Shown: positions 23,801-35,895 of the stretch, in pieces
How the letters are laid out: each line of letters starts with the position of its first letter
Position numbering within the stretch: position 1 is the first letter of the stretch
Assembly: GCF_958979055.1 (NCBI RefSeq)
Contig: NC_084898.1
Coordinates: 2,180,001-2,244,000 of the forward strand
Origin: Alnus glutinosa
Lineage: Eukaryota > Streptophyta > Magnoliopsida > Fagales > Betulaceae
Length of the DNA stretch: 64,000 nt
Direction of reading: 5' to 3'
Notes under the pieces: model-generated
Database searches by the model: none
What the model was told of the DNA's origin: nothing
What the model saw: only the letters and a program-made list of their open reading frames with translations
Translations under genes and position numbers: made by a program

Positions 23801-26372
23801 TCTATGCTCCAAGCAATTTCAAGAGCAGAAGCATCACAAAACAAGATATATCCGTTAATTCACCATCAGTATAGCATGACTACGAGAAGATTCTGTATTC
23901 AATTTTGTGTTTGCAGCAAAGCGGTGAGCTTCCCCTAATCGCAGTAGTTCAAGAAAACTCTTTTGGTTCCTGATTTCCACTAGGCTAGCCCCAGGGAGTG
24001 AAACATCACCAGTTTTGGGGTCTTCAACGATAGAAATGTTATCGTTAGGAGGATCAAGAAGGTCCTGTATAGTCTCCATATAAAGCTGCATGCACGTGGA
24101 AGGGACCAAAATGTTAAACAGGAACTCGTAACAGTGTTGACAGAATGTTTAACATGTACTTCAGAACATGAGATAAATTAAAAATGATTACAAAGTCATA
24201 TATGAATAAACTAGGCAATAAAGAATTAAAGGAATAACAACGATGATATTTGAAACAGCATATTAGGATGTTCTTTAAAGGCCAACAACCTGCAGATAAG
24301 AGACCAAGACAGAATCACTCTCCAAAGAAATATCTGCTAGAATATCCTCCATAGCACGAACCATTATTCCACGAGCAGCCGTGTCTTCCTCTCCAAGTCG
24401 TCCAAGAGTATATGTTTTACCAGTACCAGTCTGCCCATATGCCATGATGGTCCCATTGTAACCATCCAGAACACTCTACAAAATCAAATTACAAAAAGAC
24501 AAGTCACTTGGAGGGAGTTCCACAAAAAAATAAGAAAACAAATTTATACAAATTAATGTAATATAAAGGATATAAGAATTATATATATGTTTCCTGCTAT
24601 AAGGCATATGAAAGGTGAAAAAAAAAAAAGTATAGTTGATGACTTTCTGCGCTGGTCATATGAATAATTCAGATAAGTGAATGATAGTTTCAGATGTAAG
24701 GAACATCGAACATAACATGATGTAGGCACAAACCAAACAGGAAACTCAACTTGGACTAATACCTTCAGGAGCTTCTACTTTGACCGTCATACAATTTAAG
24801 TGAAAATGAAAGAGCTGTATTCACAATTTTATTCATAACCTGAAAACCTACATGATCTAAGAGCTTTTTCCTCATTTCTGACAATATTCTAGACTGTAGG
24901 CTTTTTTAAATTCAGAATATGCAAATATATTATAAAAAAATTTCTAACTGCATGTATAGTAAGATTCTTGATTTGATTCCATTTTGAATGTTGAACAGCA
25001 AAGTGATATGATTAATCCATGCACCAGCTATGTCTTCAGAAAGCAAAACTGAAATTCAAATGCATACAAGATTTATCAAAGAAACTATGGTCACGTGTAT
25101 ACACACCTCAACAACAGGCTTTGCCACAACTTCGTACACACGTTTTTGGGATGCAAATTCAGTGAGGACTTCGTCAAACTCGTAAGTGTCCGAATCCCAA
25201 TTGTTTTTCCGAAGTTTCAACCTTTTAAGCTGAGAAGGAACACAAAAGTATGAATTACAGTATTAGGAACATATAATGAAACCGTCAAGAGCATAAGTGT
25301 CAATGTCAAGTGAAGGGTACCTCTGGCTGTAATTCTACACAATCAGCAAAATCAGCATCTGCCACAGATTCCTCTGCAATACGTGGTCGCAATCTCACAG
25401 CTACTCGAACTCTTCCAGGAACTATTCTCAAAATAGAAGCATAGAATGAACAATAAAAAAGCTCATCATCCAATGCAAGTTTAAAAAACAGCTTCTTTAA
25501 ATAGGAAATATTACTAATCATCCCTTTTTAATTAACAAAAACGCAATGCTCCAGAACCTTATTGAAGAAAAGGTTGGTAAAATCACAACGGGCTAATATG
25601 ATCATAAAAAATAAAAAATAAAAAGCATATAAACCAGTCGTAAATTTATTTTTTTTAACACCTAATAAGTTTAATGCCAAATCTTTAACGATTTTTTATG
25701 CCAACCCACCAAAAACTGATTAACAACTAAAGGACTTCCGTCCATAAGTGCTCATAAGGTTATCTATTTTCAGAAAAGTCATTACGATAAGAAATCAAAT
25801 TTGTAGTACCGTTTGCTTGGTACTTAGAAAGTCCTTTTCTTCCTCTTTAGCGCTAATCCAATGCAATATCACTTTCAAAATCAATAGACATAAAACCCAT
25901 AATGCCAGTACCACCAGAAAAACCTCTCTTTTCCTTTTACACAAAACACTCATGAAATCTTACTGATAAAAAAAAAATAAATAAATAAACACACACACCC
26001 ACCCACCCATGAAATCATACCATAATTCACATTCCTTAAATGCGCAACCTATACAAACAAAAACAACCACCTATACCAATAAAAACAAGAAAATGGGTAG
26101 CCCAAGATCCCAATCACCAAGTTTAAGAATTTCAAACTCATGAACTCAGCAAAGACAGCAAACCCCACCACGAACTCACCTCCAGCATCGTCCTTGGCGG
26201 CTCCGGTGGCAGCGCTGAGCGAGCCGGTGCTGTTTCGGCGAGGCCCGGAAGACGATAAAGGCTTGGACTTTACAGAGGACTTGGGGTTTGAGTTCAAAGC
26301 GAGAGGCTTGTCGACCTTCAGAGAGCTCCTGTAAGTCCCATTTCTATAATTCCCACCACCAGAAGTGGCCAT
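11837..26372 (-). CDS. ARK: Armadillo repeat-containing kinesin (ARK type, 19 exons, 914 aa)
   Basis: Exons in transcript order: 26372-26180, 25421-25321, 25229-25107, 24475-24290, 24085-23864, 23733-23583, 20471-20322, 19971-19883, 19600-19397, 18489-18343, 16760-16626, 16500-16369, 15743-15611, 15501-15409, 14281-14156, 14043-13918, 13064-12921, 12208-12080, 11997-11837. All have GT/AG borders and join in frame (2745 nt). A Ser/basic N-terminus (1-65) precedes the motor (about 66-405), with P-loop GQTGTGKT (153-160), switch I NTESSRSH (264-271) and switch II DLAGSE (315-320). A coiled-coil stalk (about 406-640) and armadillo repeats (about 656-900, e.g. [37 protein letters not shown]) follow; the C-terminus is RLRMDY. 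This is the plant ungrouped ARK family, microtubule motors affecting dynamics and root-hair and epidermal growth; it looks closest to ARK2/ARK3. No stops or frameshifts seen. Introns hold a LINE, a TRIM-like remnant and MITEs. Confidence 0.95.
12350..12831. mobile_element. PIF/Harbinger (Tourist-like) MITE in a kinesin intron
   Basis: Ends GAGCATTCCTAGTAGCCTCA and its near-perfect complement at the right (TGAGGCTACTAAGAATGCTC) are flanked on both sides by TTA, the 3-bp target duplication typical of Harbinger elements. It is 482 bp and AT-rich, with no coding capacity. It sits in the intron between exons 17 and 18 of the kinesin (12209-12920) and makes up two thirds of that intron. Confidence 0.85.
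14911..14932. repeat. (AT)n microsatellite in a kinesin intron
   Basis: Short AT run, followed by an A-run, within the intron between exons 14 and 15. Confidence 0.8.
18075..18220 (-). mobile_element. LINE 3'-end fragment in a kinesin intron
   Basis: Read on the minus strand: CTTGTACACTTTTTGAGTAC, TAGGGTTGTGTCCCTCTGCC, then TTTTAATGAGATTGAATTAC and a poly(A)-like tail. This arrangement is common at 3' termini of plant L1-like LINEs. No open reading frame remains. It lies in the intron between exons 10 and 11. Confidence 0.55.
18979..19258 (-). mobile_element. TRIM/LTR-like remnant with tRNA-Met-type primer-binding site
   Basis: On the minus strand a 77-bp block (19258-19182) begins TGTTAAAG and ends TTTAACA. 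It is followed directly by TGGTATCAGAGC (19181-19170), the primer-binding site complementary to the initiator tRNA-Met 3' end used by many plant Copia-type and TRIM elements. About 190 bases on, GGACTTTAACA near 18979 may be the end of a mostly lost second LTR. The tiny LTR and interior fit a terminal-repeat retrotransposon in miniature. It lies in the intron between kinesin exons 9 and 10. Confidence 0.6.
21050..21615. repeat. Degraded, partly duplicated block in the large kinesin intron
   Basis: The intron between exons 6 and 7 (20472-23582) contains a relatively GC-rich block with weak internal repetition (AGGGGAATCCTTTTCTTATC near 21375 against AAGGGAATCCAATTTTTTTA near 21556, both followed by CCAGAACT/GAACTTCCAA-like sequence). 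It carries a plus-strand frame of 104 codons (21052-21366) that I do not recognise. It is probably an old transposon remnant; no class can be assigned. Confidence 0.3.
21621..21881. mobile_element. MITE-like element in a kinesin intron
   Basis: Left end GGGCCTGTTTGGTAAG and right end GTTTGCCAAACAACCC are imperfect inverted repeats of a form common in plant MITEs. The interior carries two copies of a TTTGAATAGTARTAARAARTGATTG-like module about 98 bases apart. The target duplication is not clear. The similar GTTTGG ends also appear near 17845 and 60000. Confidence 0.6.
22389..23110 (+). mobile_element. 5'-truncated L1-like LINE with 14-bp target duplication
   Basis: A direct duplication TCACTTCCTATATT lies at 22389-22402 and 23097-23110. 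Between them is a 694-bp insert ending in an A-run (23086-23096). It encodes on the plus strand the C-terminal zinc-binding (zf-RVT) region of a LINE reverse transcriptase, with CVFC and HLFFEC motifs in the frame 22482-22946. Upstream in the same reading sense, [20 protein letters not shown] residues precede it, with a stop or shift near 22433. It is antisense to the kinesin gene, in the 3.1-kb intron between exons 6 and 7. It is dead on arrival (no catalytic domain). Confidence 0.9.
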
Positions 26373-27100
26373 TCTCATCAACAACAACACCACCAACAAC
26401 CAATAAAGCTTCAAACTTGGTCTCCCCACTTAAGCCATTGAAGCATAGCCTCTGCTTGCTAGCACAGAACAACACAAAAATGCACTGCAAAAATGCAAAT
26501 TTTCTTGGGATTTTGAAGAATAGGAAGAAATATGAGAGAGAGAAAGAGAGAGAGAGAGAGAGAAGACACCCAACAAAACCCCAAGTGCTGAAATTGAAGT
26601 AAAACTCAATGAAAGTGGATAATCGTGTAGGATGTGACTCAGAGAAACCCGGGCTCAGCTTTGCTTTCTCAATTGAAGCGTAGAGAGACAGAGAGATCAT
26701 CGTATTTGACCATTTCGGCTATTACTCAAAGGAGTGGGTCGATGAAAGTACTCCATAGCCCTTGAAGATTTGAAATTTCGTTTACTTTCAGTAGGGTAGA
26801 GTTCGGAAATTCGTGCCTATTTCCGGTTTACCGTTGTGGATAACGGGGTTCCGTGAGTGTGTCGCGAGGGGTGTAAACGTGGGTTCACGTTCGCGTTGAT
26901 TGACCGAACTGCCCCTCGTACCTTCTCCACGATTTAACTATAACATTCAATTCCCAAGTCCCAACCTCCAACCGCCCACGTTTGTTGGGCTACCAGGAAG
27001 AGGAAGCTGCTCAACCAGGACTGTTCGGGAAAGTTGAGCTTGTGCAAACTGCAAAGGCTTCTTCATTTTCTTGTGTGAAACAGCAAGAGACATGTCGGGT
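26373..27100 (-). promoter_or_regulatory. Kinesin 5' leader and promoter region
   Basis: The region upstream of the kinesin ATG (26372) contains a GA/CT tract (26533-26562), common in plant leaders, then a fairly GC-rich stretch to about 26970 with several CG dinucleotides, unlike the AT-rich DNA beyond. I see no convincing TATA box. Reading frames here have no recognisable product. Confidence 0.4.
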
Positions 27101-28335
27101 GGATTCCCATGTGACATGCAATCCAACTAGAATTAGAATGTCTCATAAATAATCATACTCAAAAGTTTATTGTTTTTTAAAACTTGGTTTTTTTTTTTTT
27201 TTTAAGATATTTAAATTACTGTAAAAGAGTGTTGTTCTGTCGATTGAAACGTAGTTTGACCTTTATAATTGTATATTTTTAAAAATCAATATATCCCCTT
27301 GTCTGTTGCACTAAAACGTAAACTTTTTTCAAACGTACTTCCAAACAGAAGACTTCTTGCAATTTTGTTTAAATATGCGTGTTTAACCTGTAAAATCATA
27401 TGCTAAATGTATTCCCATAAAGTTTAGTATGTTGATTGTGGACATGAAATCGTGTATACAAAGTGTCATACTTTAGGTATGATGATAAAACTTTACGCAA
27501 CGTGCTATATATACTTTGATAAAACTTGTTTAGGATGGTAACCGATGTTGTGTGTATCAAGTGATTTTTTTTTTTTTTTTGTTTTAAGTAATTGACATGA
27601 GAAGTAACTTAAAACACGCTAAAACTGTCACTTAAAATCAACTAAAAATGCCACTTGAAACGAGCCTAAATGAAATGTGCGATATGCAATCAATTATTGT
27701 AAAATCAACTTATTTGCAACTTGCAAGACAAATAATGGAAGTAAAGTAACCAAGCTCATTTGCTGTGATTCAATGAGCACACTTGAAACAAATAAATCAC
27801 GTGATTCAAATTATCCATTATATTCATTAATCAAGCAATTTATTTTAACCTAGTAACTTTGGTGTTTATTAGTTTCATTATTTTAGTTTTTCTTTTTTCT
27901 TTTTTCTTTTTGGGTAAAACTACAATTTGATGTACCAATTTTAATGTATATTTTTATTTGATCCTTGAATTTTTTTTTTATTTAGATCTTTAATATTCTA
28001 AACGTCCCAATCTATTTTAATGTGAACATTCTATTAGTATCTTTTCAATCTCCACCAACACAATGAGCAATTAGCCAAGTGTGTTACTACTTCCCAACCA
28101 TAAACAACTAAATCTCTCATTTATGACAGAAAAGTGAGCTATTAAACCAGACATAATTTGATTAATAGACACTTAGAAAAATATAAGTCACATAACTTGT
28201 TGCATGTTATAGTCAAAATCCAGGACAAATAAAAGGTTCATATTTGAATAAACTATTCCTAAAAAAAAATAATAATAATAAACTACAAAATTTATTATTG
28301 AAATTTTAAAATAAAGAATTTAAAGACAAAATTAA

Positions 28336-28367
<32 letters not shown>

Positions 28368-28393
28368 CCACCCCAATTAGTTTACACTTTTTT

Positions 28394-28395
<2 letters not shown>

Positions 28396-28428
<33 letters not shown>
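28396..28428. repeat. 33-base poly(G) run
   Basis: Unbroken G homopolymer preceded by TTTTTTTT, some 30 bases after a long A-run (about 28340-28367). The exact length of such tracts is often unreliable in sequencing and assembly. If real, it would form G-quadruplex structure readily. Confidence 0.95.
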
Positions 28429-28430
<2 letters not shown>

Positions 28431-29810
28431 CCATTATTTGAAAGGACAAAGGTTATGAAGCTTCTTACTTCTTACTAATAAAGAAAGAAAGAAAAAAATT
28501 AAATAATAGATTATGCTTTAGGACAGCTATCAATTGATCTGTATCATCTTGTTGGCAATTAAGAGGAGGCTGGCCAGGAACCAGACAGTTGATTGAAATT
28601 TTAGGTGCGGGTTCATACTTTATATTAATGACTGATGTTTAATAATTAATTAGAATATTTAACTGAAATTGAAAATAAACTGTAGAGTTAAGATTCAAAC
28701 TCAAAACATTTGATTGATACATGTTAAATTATCACTTATCTCAAAAGTTTAAGCAAATTAAAAAGGATAAATTTAAGAGTAATGTTATATCTCACAATTA
28801 TCTAACTATACTGATATGACACTGCCAATCTACGGATTATCATTAATAAAAATAAAAATAAAAATAAAAAAACTGAATTAACATTGTCACGATAATGGTG
28901 GAATATTGGTGTGGTATATGGCATATTAGCGTTACTCTAAATTTAATCATTGGGAAAACTATATTTACACCATCTAATTACCACTCTATTTGCAATGTCC
29001 CCTTAAATATTTTAATTTTTGCAATGTCTCCCCAATCTACCATTGGAGTTGCCATGTCCCACTTTCACACCTAAAATGATAAAAATACCCTTAAATAAAT
29101 AAAATAAAAATAAAAAACCACCAAAAGATTAGAGAGAAATTGAAAAAAGGAATACACTAAAGAAAGATCAATTAGAAATATGATGAAAGATAAAGGGTCC
29201 TTAATCATTGGATTAAGATTCTATTAAGACAAAGATGTTGGGCGAGTATGAGAGGGTAGAAGGGCAGCAATAGGATTTCAAAATTTAGAGACAGCCAGAG
29301 CCAGTGAAGAGTATAGAAAGGAAAAACTGATTGAAGAAGAAGATGGGCCCAGAAAAGAAATCAAAAAGATTTGCCAAGTACACGAGAGAGAGAGAGAGAG
29401 AGTGAGAGAAACAACTTTTGCTTAAAGAAGAACTTAAAGTGACTTAAAGGTGGATCCTTCGAATCTACTGTTGCTGACAAACAAATTTTCGAATTCAACA
29501 ATGGAGCCAAAACAGCATTTAACCTCCACGAAGGTTTCAAATGAAGTCTTTTTCTTTTTGTTTAAGAAATCAAGATGGAAAAAGAAAGATCGATGCAAAG
29601 TGAAAGAAGAACAACACACAAGTTTTCCTTCAACTTAGGTCGGAAAAATTCCTCTAATTCAGTCTACTGAACTAACATACGTCAGAACACGTGATTTTCA
29701 AAAACCATTTTTTTAAAAAAAAAAAAACAAAAATTTGCACATGAGAATCATATTCTTTGTTAAAAAGAAGGGCACGATGCGTTAAAGTTTTCTTTCAAAC
29801 TGCGATGAAA

Positions 29811-29938
29811 GAAATTCTTTCAATCCAGTCTATCAAGCTGACATCTGTCCTTAAAGCATGTAAGAATTAAAAAATTATGCGAGAATTATATATAGTAAGG
29901 ACAAATATCAGCTCAATAGACTGATTGAAAGAATTTTC
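29811..29938. repeat. Imperfect inverted repeat (hairpin, arms about 43 bases)
   Basis: Left arm 29811-29853 (GAAATTCTTTCAATCCAGTC and on to GTCCTTA) pairs with right arm 29896-29938 (TAAGGACAAATATCAGCTCA and on to AGAATTTT), with few mismatches and a loop of about 42 bases. A related half copy precedes it at about 29640-29700 (AATTCAGTCTACTGAACTAA). It is MITE-like; a small-RNA source is possible but not shown. Confidence 0.65.
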
Positions 29939-30461
29939 TCATAACAAAATTTAGTAGCTAACGTGGTAAGTATCACTTATACTGTCACATCAGTTTATAC
30001 AGTACTTGTAGTAAAACCTGTAATACCCCTATCAACACTTGGGTAGATTTATATAGACCATATATAGAATGATAAATCCTTAGTTTTATGTATTTACCAT
30101 TTCAAAATAGGCCTTATAATCTCTTCAAAAGCCCTTTGAAATCAAAGTGACACATTTACAAGGTGAAATGATTTAATATTCTTCCATTCAAATGCAATCA
30201 TAGAAGTTGTGGGGGACTATAAAAAGGCAAATGGATCCCAGTAAGGAGTTCATTTGACAGTCATCTGACTCAATAAAGAAAAGAAAAAGGTGGTCCAATT
30301 CTGCAGAAGTCATGGGTGCATTCACAAATTGGAACAAAATTTTTTGATAGATATCTATACCTCAACATTCACCTATGATTCGTCGTTGCTTTGTTAATCA
30401 CATGGTGGGTCATGGCAATATTGGTACCTTATATTGACATCCAATTTGTATAAAAATTATA

Positions 30462-30653
30462 TTGCAGCCAAAGGAAGATAAGGGGCCTAAATCAACTGCA
30501 GAAGACAGTGATGTGGTTGGAGGCTCTGTCAAATTCTCACTCGATTTACCATCTTGGTGGTTAACAAGTCTATATATTGATCAGGCCAGGGCCCTCTTAA
30601 TGATCAGTTTACTCAACATAAAGGAAATGCCTGACACCAAAAGACTCTTTTGA
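30462..30653 (+). other. Unidentified short frame (possible orphan exon)
   Basis: A pyrimidine-poor but valid TTGCAG acceptor-like site near 30467 precedes a 62-codon plus-strand frame with non-repetitive, acidic/basic composition (PKEDKGPKSTAEDSDVVGG). I do not recognise it and see no partner exons. It may be a gene relic or chance. Confidence 0.15.
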
Positions 30654-33639
30654 GAATGAGATGCACTGCTCTCATGAACAATGACAGCAGACTGAAGCCC
30701 TATAGATGATGAAGATAGGTATCTATGGGTAATTTTGGAAGAGAAGCATACATTTTATTGAACCACGCACGGCCGGACTGGACGATTGGCCGGGGAGCCT
30801 GTGGGAGTAAAACTCAATAGAGCATGTTTTGCGGTTAGACAGGCCTAGCTTATATATTTTTTTGGAGATTGTGGTCCTTCTTCTGCTAGATTATTTAAAG
30901 ATAGTCTCTGATACAAACATTAGGTATAATTCATCTTTGAAAACCGGTTTGCAAAGAGATACTTAGGATCCTAACAATCTTTGTGAGTGTTCCTTGATTT
31001 TTTGTCACAAATGGGGCTTGTAGTTGTGTAATAGTTGTCTGAAGGACAGGTGACTTTTAAGCTTTCACAGCTCTTTGTTTGAGTGGGGCCCTTAATTATT
31101 TATCTCCATTTAACTTTTTGCGAATGATTCAAAAACATAAGAGATGTTGTATCACATAAATATAACCATCATCAAGCCAGGAACATTTGCGTGTAGAGGA
31201 AGATTTGCTAGTACCGTAATAGCGTGTAGAGGAAGATTTGAGACGTGTCGATCATTTATGGTGTCTAATTTTGGTTTTGAGTTGGGTTTTCTTAGTTTTG
31301 GATTGGGTTTTCTTAGTTCAATATCAGCCCAAATTTGAAGGTAACTTCCATTTTTTAAGGTTGCTGCTGTCGCTGGGTTGAGGTTGGGCTAAATTGTCTT
31401 AAATTTTATTTTATTTTTTTCTTCTGAGCAAATACAAGGAAATGAATGTTTTAATTTAATTTGTAGGGATTTGTAGCCTTGTAGGGGCATTATTGTAGGA
31501 GCATGATAGAGTTTTGGTTAAAAAATTACATTAGTTTTTTTTTTTTTTTTTTTTTTCCAGATATTTAGGGGGGGGCGGGCGCCCTTGCTCGCCCCCCTTT
31601 TATCTCCCCCATTGTTGACAAAACAAATCCATAGAACACCTTCATCCTAAAAGAAGAAGTCATTTGATATTCATGGGACATCCAAATAGAGAAAGAGGAA
31701 AATGCACAAAAATTTAGCAAGTGCTCATCCAGATGGCCAAGGGTACTTATTGAGCAGTCGAATTTTCACATCATGGTATTGCAAATGTCCTAGCCTTTAG
31801 ATAAAGTATGTATTCTTATCTTTTTAGTAATAAAGGCTAGGAGCCTAAGAGAAAGCTAGGGAGAAAGGATTCCCATGGTTTGATAGAAACTTTACATCAA
31901 TGTTGAATGGCACGAGAACTCTGTGACAAGTAACAGTGAGAGAAAGCAGGGTCTGCTCCACCACCGCAGGCCTTATGGCGAGCCTGATCCACCCTCTCAA
32001 GCCTTTGGACTGCCTTTATTTTTTTTCTCCTTACACTTTGTTTTGACAAAGACTATTCAGTTCAGTAGTTCAATGCAAGTGGTCCTTAAATCGTGCTGCA
32101 TGCCGGTGCATGTTATTTTTTTTTTTTACAAGGGGGAGAAGGGAAGAGGTGGAGTACATCAAATAATAAACACAAGATGGGAAGCAGCTAGCCCAACAAA
32201 AACCCCGTTACGACCAAAATAGTGCAGAAAAAAACCTAGATTTTATTGAGAATGGGTCATGTGAATGCCCCGTCCCAATAAATTCTTGGCCCACTCGCCA
32301 ATAAAGAAGCCGCTTGAAATAGCGGTTTGAAGAGTAGTAACAAGAAAACTTGAAAACCAAGTCGGGGAGTGATGTATTAGTAGTGGCTGGACCAAAGCTG
32401 TCGAAGAGGAGCACCACCACGGTCTCCGGCAACAGAGGTACCCGGCGAAGAAGACTCTCTATAGACAAAAAGAGGATATCATCTATGACGATATAGAAAA
32501 GACAGAAGGGAAGCAATGGTTATGACGCGTGAGCCAAAACAAAGCAACTGAGTCAAAAGCGCATGTAAATACGCCATATTTGTTCAAACTTTGGTGCAGC
32601 TTCCCGAAATTTTTTGTATGCCCATGTGTATGCAGGAATAAGTATTCCCTACAATTTGACTGCCTGAATTACTCCCGACAGCCCTCTTCTTTGTAAAACT
32701 ACTCGAATTACATGCAAATGGAATAGTCAATTGTAAAGAATATTAATTCTTATCCATACGTACAAGAGAGCACGTACATGCTGTAGAGATGTTACTTTGT
32801 GTGTACAATTATTTGCTATATCAATCATTTCTCTTCCATTGAAAAGAAAAATGGTATGCACTATGCATTATGCAATAATTCCCAATGGGGCAAAGCAACA
32901 GAAGTTAAATTGGACCTCTATCTTCATTCATCGCCGGCCTATCAAAGAGGCTGTCTCAATCACTATAATTAAGTGGTGAAACAGCATGCAGCAGGCTTTC
33001 TTGACTTGTACAAAGGACCACATGAAAGACTCCTGTCAATAGAATAAACAAATAATATTGATTTAATATTAAGGTTTTGAGTTTTGGGTTTAAGTGTGTT
33101 GCCCCAAGCTAGACAGCCTCCAACTACATATGTGCCAACTTGCAAAATGGGTCGTTTTTCACGGTGTGTTTTGAAGTATTCTCACTCACTTTATCTTTTT
33201 AAGTAATGGCCATCTGAATCAGAAAAAGAGACCCAGATCTTTAATTCGAGTAATGCTACATGTCACCATTATATTCCCCTTTTATCCTCACAAAATTAAT
33301 GTGACTTTTAAAATTACCACTGGATCAAAATTCAATAGTAATTTATCATAAATTCAATGATGATTTTAAGAATCACATCAATTTTAAGATGACAAAAAGA
33401 TGATATAAGGGTAATATGTAACATTACTCCTTTAACCTTTTCATTGCCCCCCTTTGTATTGCTTACAAAAAATTAAAGTGCGTTGGGATTTAAATTTTAG
33501 GATTGATTAGAGTTCTAGGTTTATTGTTCTTTAAGAGTTTTAGGGAACTTCATTCATGTGATATAACCTGTGGACACCTTAACTTGTTGCCTTCCAAAGC
33601 ACTTTTCTTAACGCTTTGGGTAATTAGAGGCGTCCAATG

Positions 33640-33980
33640 TTTAACCCCCCGAAGTTTCAACCAACGGCAAGTTTGTCCATCCGTTAGCATTTTTTGTTTT
33701 TCTTGACAAAACATGACCAATGTGTGTCGTAAACTAACTCATACATGAGGTTTTTTGGGGATAAAGACCCCCCAAAATGACGTGGAAAAGTGTTAAAAAA
33801 AAAAACAAAAAAAATATAGTAAAATACAATTTATATTTATATTAAAAAAAACAGAAATATAATTAGTTTTTTTAAAAAAAAAAAATTAGGAGATGCCAAA
33901 ACCACCCTAAGAAAGACGAAAAATACAAGCGGATGGACAAATTTGTCAACAATTAAAACTTCGGAGGGATCGATTACCCC
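33640..33980. mobile_element. Foldback element with long inverted repeats
   Basis: The left part AACCCCCCGAAGTTTCAACC then AAGTTTGTCCATCCG is complementary to the right part CGGATGGACAAATTTGTCAA then AAAACTTCGGAGGGATCG. The centre is A-rich with a GGGGATAAAGACCCCCC block. A non-autonomous DNA transposon is likely. Target duplication not identified. Confidence 0.65.
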
Positions 33981-35838
33981 TTCTTAAATTTGGATATGAA
34001 ATCGAAAAAGTTTATTTATTATTTTTTTTTTAAGGGAAAAGAGATTTGTTTTTTTCTTAAAAAACAAAAAAACAAAAAAAAAAAAAAAGATACGTTATTT
34101 GGTGTATCGGATTTTATTTAGATTCGAAATCTGAGAGTGTATTAAAAGATGCGTGTAATAGTTTCTCACGCAAGGCATCTTTTCAGGATGTTTCACCCAA
34201 TCACCCTACTTGCAGACAAAACCAAGGGGACAACAACCGAAAGCTTTCCCCCATTCTTTTTCTATTTAAGGAAAAGTCTAAGCACCTCCTTAAACTATCA
34301 ATATTCCTTCCATTGTCAATGTGATTTCAATTTTATTTATTTATTTATTTATTTTTTTATTTTTTTTGTAAGTAATGTGCTTCAAAATTGAAAGAGAAAT
34401 CCTATACATATATATATATTTCTATTTTTACATTTTTAAGCACATTTTTTGATGTGCTACTACAAATTATTATTAGATCTAAAGTCTAGTAGTGATCCAT
34501 CCAAGATTTAATGATGATTGTTAGTATCACGTCAGAGAGTGTGTACTTAAAAGTGTAATAGTAAGAGCGTGAGTAATATTTTTCAAGCTAAAATTACATC
34601 AATGTCCTTTTAAACTTGGCTTCCAAAACCACCTTCAAATGTCTAGAAAGTGGTCTGGTCGCCTCCATGTATAACCGAACCACCTCCATAGCCATGGGCA
34701 TGGTTTGACAATCTACCCCCCATTTGGCCTTGGGTAGGGTCTCAAGTGAATGAGCATTTTTCCATATGTTGGCATCTAGGTAAGTAAACACTTAAAAAAA
34801 TATGGACAAATGTTTATACTAAATTAATGATTTGTTCATAAATTTCAAAAAATTTACTAATTTATCCATGCATTTTAAATACTTCCTTTTGCATTTTGAA
34901 AATCACGATTAATTACACAATTTACATGTCATGCTATTTTAAAGATATTGATGATATAATGTTATTTCCTTGATGTTTTATGACATAAAGCATGACTAGC
35001 TATTATATTTCATGAAAATGCTATGATGCCATGTGCACGTTTATAATTATTTGTGAAAATTCACATTCAAAGTTATGCACGAAAGATTATGAGCTCAATT
35101 ATGCTATATGAATGATTTATGCATGAAAGATTATAAGCTTAATGATCTAATGTTCATGAATTGAAAGAGCATGTGCACTATGTTTCTATGTGGCACCATT
35201 ATGCCGATATTATAACCGATACCAGATTATATGTTATGAATCGACTATATGAAGTTTATATTTATGGATAGCACGACAACCACAGTTTATTGTACTTGTG
35301 AGCTATCAACGGTTGCCCTTCCCCTAAGGAAGCTCCAGCCTCCAACCTTGGCAACTCTCATGCAGCCATAAATGAGCTTACGATGATCCTTCTAGACAAG
35401 TCAACATGCACCGCTCACGGTTAAAGGAATGCAGAAATGACCCAAGGGACAAACATGTTATATGACGAAATGATGTTTTTGAAAACGAGAAGGAAGTTTG
35501 TTAATGGAAAGCAGAATGAAAATTTTGATTATTATACAAGTCATAATGATTAAATATATTTATGAGATTATGTTTCAAAGTTTGATTACTTATTGAAATT
35601 TTCAAAGAAATGTTTCTAATTGATTTATTATGACTTGTATATCAGATTTTTCTGCAAGTAAATATTTCAACATATATTTTGTGTTTACTTACTGAGTTGT
35701 GAAGCTCACCTCTTTCACCTGTGAACTTTGTTTACAGATATTTTTTGAGTATGACCCTCACATCACATGTCTAGTTGGACCAAAGTGTGACACGTGTAAC
35801 TTCTAATAAAAAAATATTAAAAACTAAAAAGAAAATAA

Positions 35839-35842
35839 ATTG

Positions 35843-35893
<51 letters not shown>
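35839..35893. repeat. (AT)n-(AG)n microsatellite
   Basis: AT run passing into an AG run of about 34 bases. Confidence 0.95.

Positions 35894-35895
<2 letters not shown>

Larger units (their letters stand above)
27101..34800. other. Gene-poor intergenic region
   Basis: No recognisable gene. It holds an A-run then a 33-base G-run (28343-28428), a short inverted repeat able to form a hairpin (29811-29938), an unidentified short frame at 30462-30653, a duplicated GCGTGTAGAGGAAGATTTG (31188-31240), a T-run next to a GGGGGGCGGGC/GCTCGCCCCCC palindrome (31533-31600), a foldback element (33640-33980) and a transposon-like piece around 34594-34791. The remainder is AT-rich with nothing identifiable. 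Confidence 0.6.

Noticed and set aside
31923..32516. Frames of about 100 codons on both strands
   Set aside because: Non-repetitive but with no recognisable domain, no clear splice sites and nearby transposon-like sequence; not enough to call a gene.
34594..34791. 65-codon minus frame
   Set aside because: Sequence style (GTGGTTCGGTTATACATGGA, CATTTGGCC) matches dispersed repeats; no domain.
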